Source of the DNA: Anaerolineae bacterium
GTDB taxonomy: Bacteria; Chloroflexota; Anaerolineae; B4-G1
Direction: 5' to 3'
Length of the DNA: 15,004 nucleotides
Assembly (NCBI GenBank): GCA_027079895.1
Contig: JALWUZ010000517.1
Coordinates: 1-15,004, forward strand
The translations under genes and the position numbers were made by a program. Of this stretch, positions 14,586 to 15,004 are shown in pieces (within the stretch, counting starts at the first letter, position 1; each line of letters starts with the position of its first letter). The notes beneath the pieces were generated by a model that had not been told where the DNA came from, did no database searches, and was given only the letters and a program-made list of their open reading frames with translations.

Positions 14586-15004
14586 ATGCCCCGCTTTCCC
14601 ACCTACCCCGGCGAACTCCCGCCCGTCCTGAACCCCTGGAACCTCCGCCACTACCTCCTCCTCGCCTACTGGATCTACTTCCGTCCTACGGCCCTCAAAC
14701 GCTACCTCTACCAGGCTGACCCGGAACTGTATCGCCGGGGCCCCGGCCTGGGGATTTTCCATACCTGGCGTGTCCCGGCCTACCGCAACCTGTACCTGAT
14801 GACTCCCGGCCTGATACTGCTGCTCGCGCTCGCGCTGGGTGTCCCTGTTGCTCTGGCCGCCGCCTACCTGAGCGGCACAACGCCGGATTGGGTGGGCCTG
14901 GCGTTGGGCATAGCGTTGGGCGTACCGTTTGGCGTGACGTTTGGCGTGGCGTTTGGCGTGGCGTTCGGCGTACCGTTTGGCGTGGCCGGGGGTGTGGCGT
15001 TCGG
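14586..15004 (+). CDS. Membrane protein with Gly-Val tetrapeptide repeats (partial, runs off the window)
   Basis: ATG 14586 has AGGAG at 14575-14579, 6 nt upstream; 139 codons are seen with no stop. The N-terminal 70 residues are soluble-looking and aromatic-rich (NPWNLRHYLLLAYWIYF, GIFHTWRVPAYRN). A hydrophobic helix at about 75-95 (LILLLALALGVPVALAAAYL) follows, then from about residue 106 an uninterrupted run of four-residue units (ALGI, ALGV, PFGV, TFGV, AFGV, AFGV, PFGV, AGGV). The Gly spacing is GxxxGxxxG, a glycine-zipper pattern seen in tightly packed membrane helices and pores. It is 83 nt downstream of the caspase-NTPase gene on the same strand, so is probably co-transcribed. I know of similar GVAFGV proteins near NTPase genes in Chloroflexota and Cyanobacteria, but no function. 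Confidence 0.8.
   Translation, partial: MPRFPTYPGELPPVLNPWNLRHYLLLAYWIYFRPTALKRYLYQADPELYRRGPGLGIFHTWRVPAYRNLYLMTPGLILLLALALGVPVALAAAYLSGTTPDWVGLALGIALGVPFGVTFGVAFGVAFGVPFGVAGGVAF
14901..15004 (+). repeat. 12-bp tandem repeat encoding the Gly-Val units
   Basis: Eight full 12-nt units and a partial ninth, variants of GCGTTTGGCGTG, run to the window edge. Most changes between units fall at codon position 3 or swap A, P or T at the first residue of the unit, while Gly is invariant. This suggests purifying selection on the Gly spacing combined with slippage-prone DNA. Confidence 0.85.

Overview
This is a GC-rich window, most likely from a member of the Chloroflexota (Anaerolineae-like). The reasons are the gene repertoire, the secreted beta-helix protein ending in a YLPMVLR-type C-terminus, and the caspase/STAND-NTPase gene next to a Gly-Val repeat membrane protein. 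The taxonomic assignment is inference. I saw no rRNA, tRNA, CRISPR array or transposase.

Layout. (1) 172-4140, minus strand: one very large secreted parallel beta-helix protein, split by a single in-frame TGA at 3010-3012 into an N-terminal part with a signal peptide (3010-4140) and a longer C-terminal part (172-3000). The reading frame is the same on both sides. (2) 4141-4568: a 428-base intergenic stretch packed with seven short palindromes and a 73-bp direct repeat. (3) 4569-9002, minus strand, transcribed from about 9040 downward: a lipoprotein peptide-type ABC solute-binding protein, a soluble REC-GAF-histidine kinase, and a REC-winged-helix response regulator, closely spaced like an operon. 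No permease or ATPase gene accompanies the binding protein. (4) 9195-11897, minus strand: an exopolysaccharide-type operon of a Wzz-like chain-length protein, a CpsD-like tyrosine autokinase homologue with a degenerate P-loop, a long-form glucose-1-phosphate thymidylyltransferase and an ABM-fold small protein. Its junctions are 13 nt, 0 nt and a 4-nt overlap. A hairpin at 9099-9142 could end it. (5) 12032-15004, plus strand, divergent from (4): a perfect TTGACA/TATAAT promoter reads into a NUDIX-winged-helix (NrtR-like) gene, a caspase-like peptidase fused to a STAND-type NTPase with an N-terminal Death-like (EAD) domain, and a membrane protein with 12-nt/4-residue Gly-Val repeats that runs off the window.

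How the genes may work together: block 4 supplies surface-polysaccharide assembly functions and block 3 links an extracytoplasmic binding protein to phospho-signalling. Block 5 is the most interesting. It places a nucleotide/ADP-ribose-type ligand sensor or hydrolase, a caspase-NTPase switch and a glycine-zipper membrane protein in one apparent transcription unit, which resembles a conflict or regulated-cell-death module. The domain calls are read from the sequence; the system-level role is inference.
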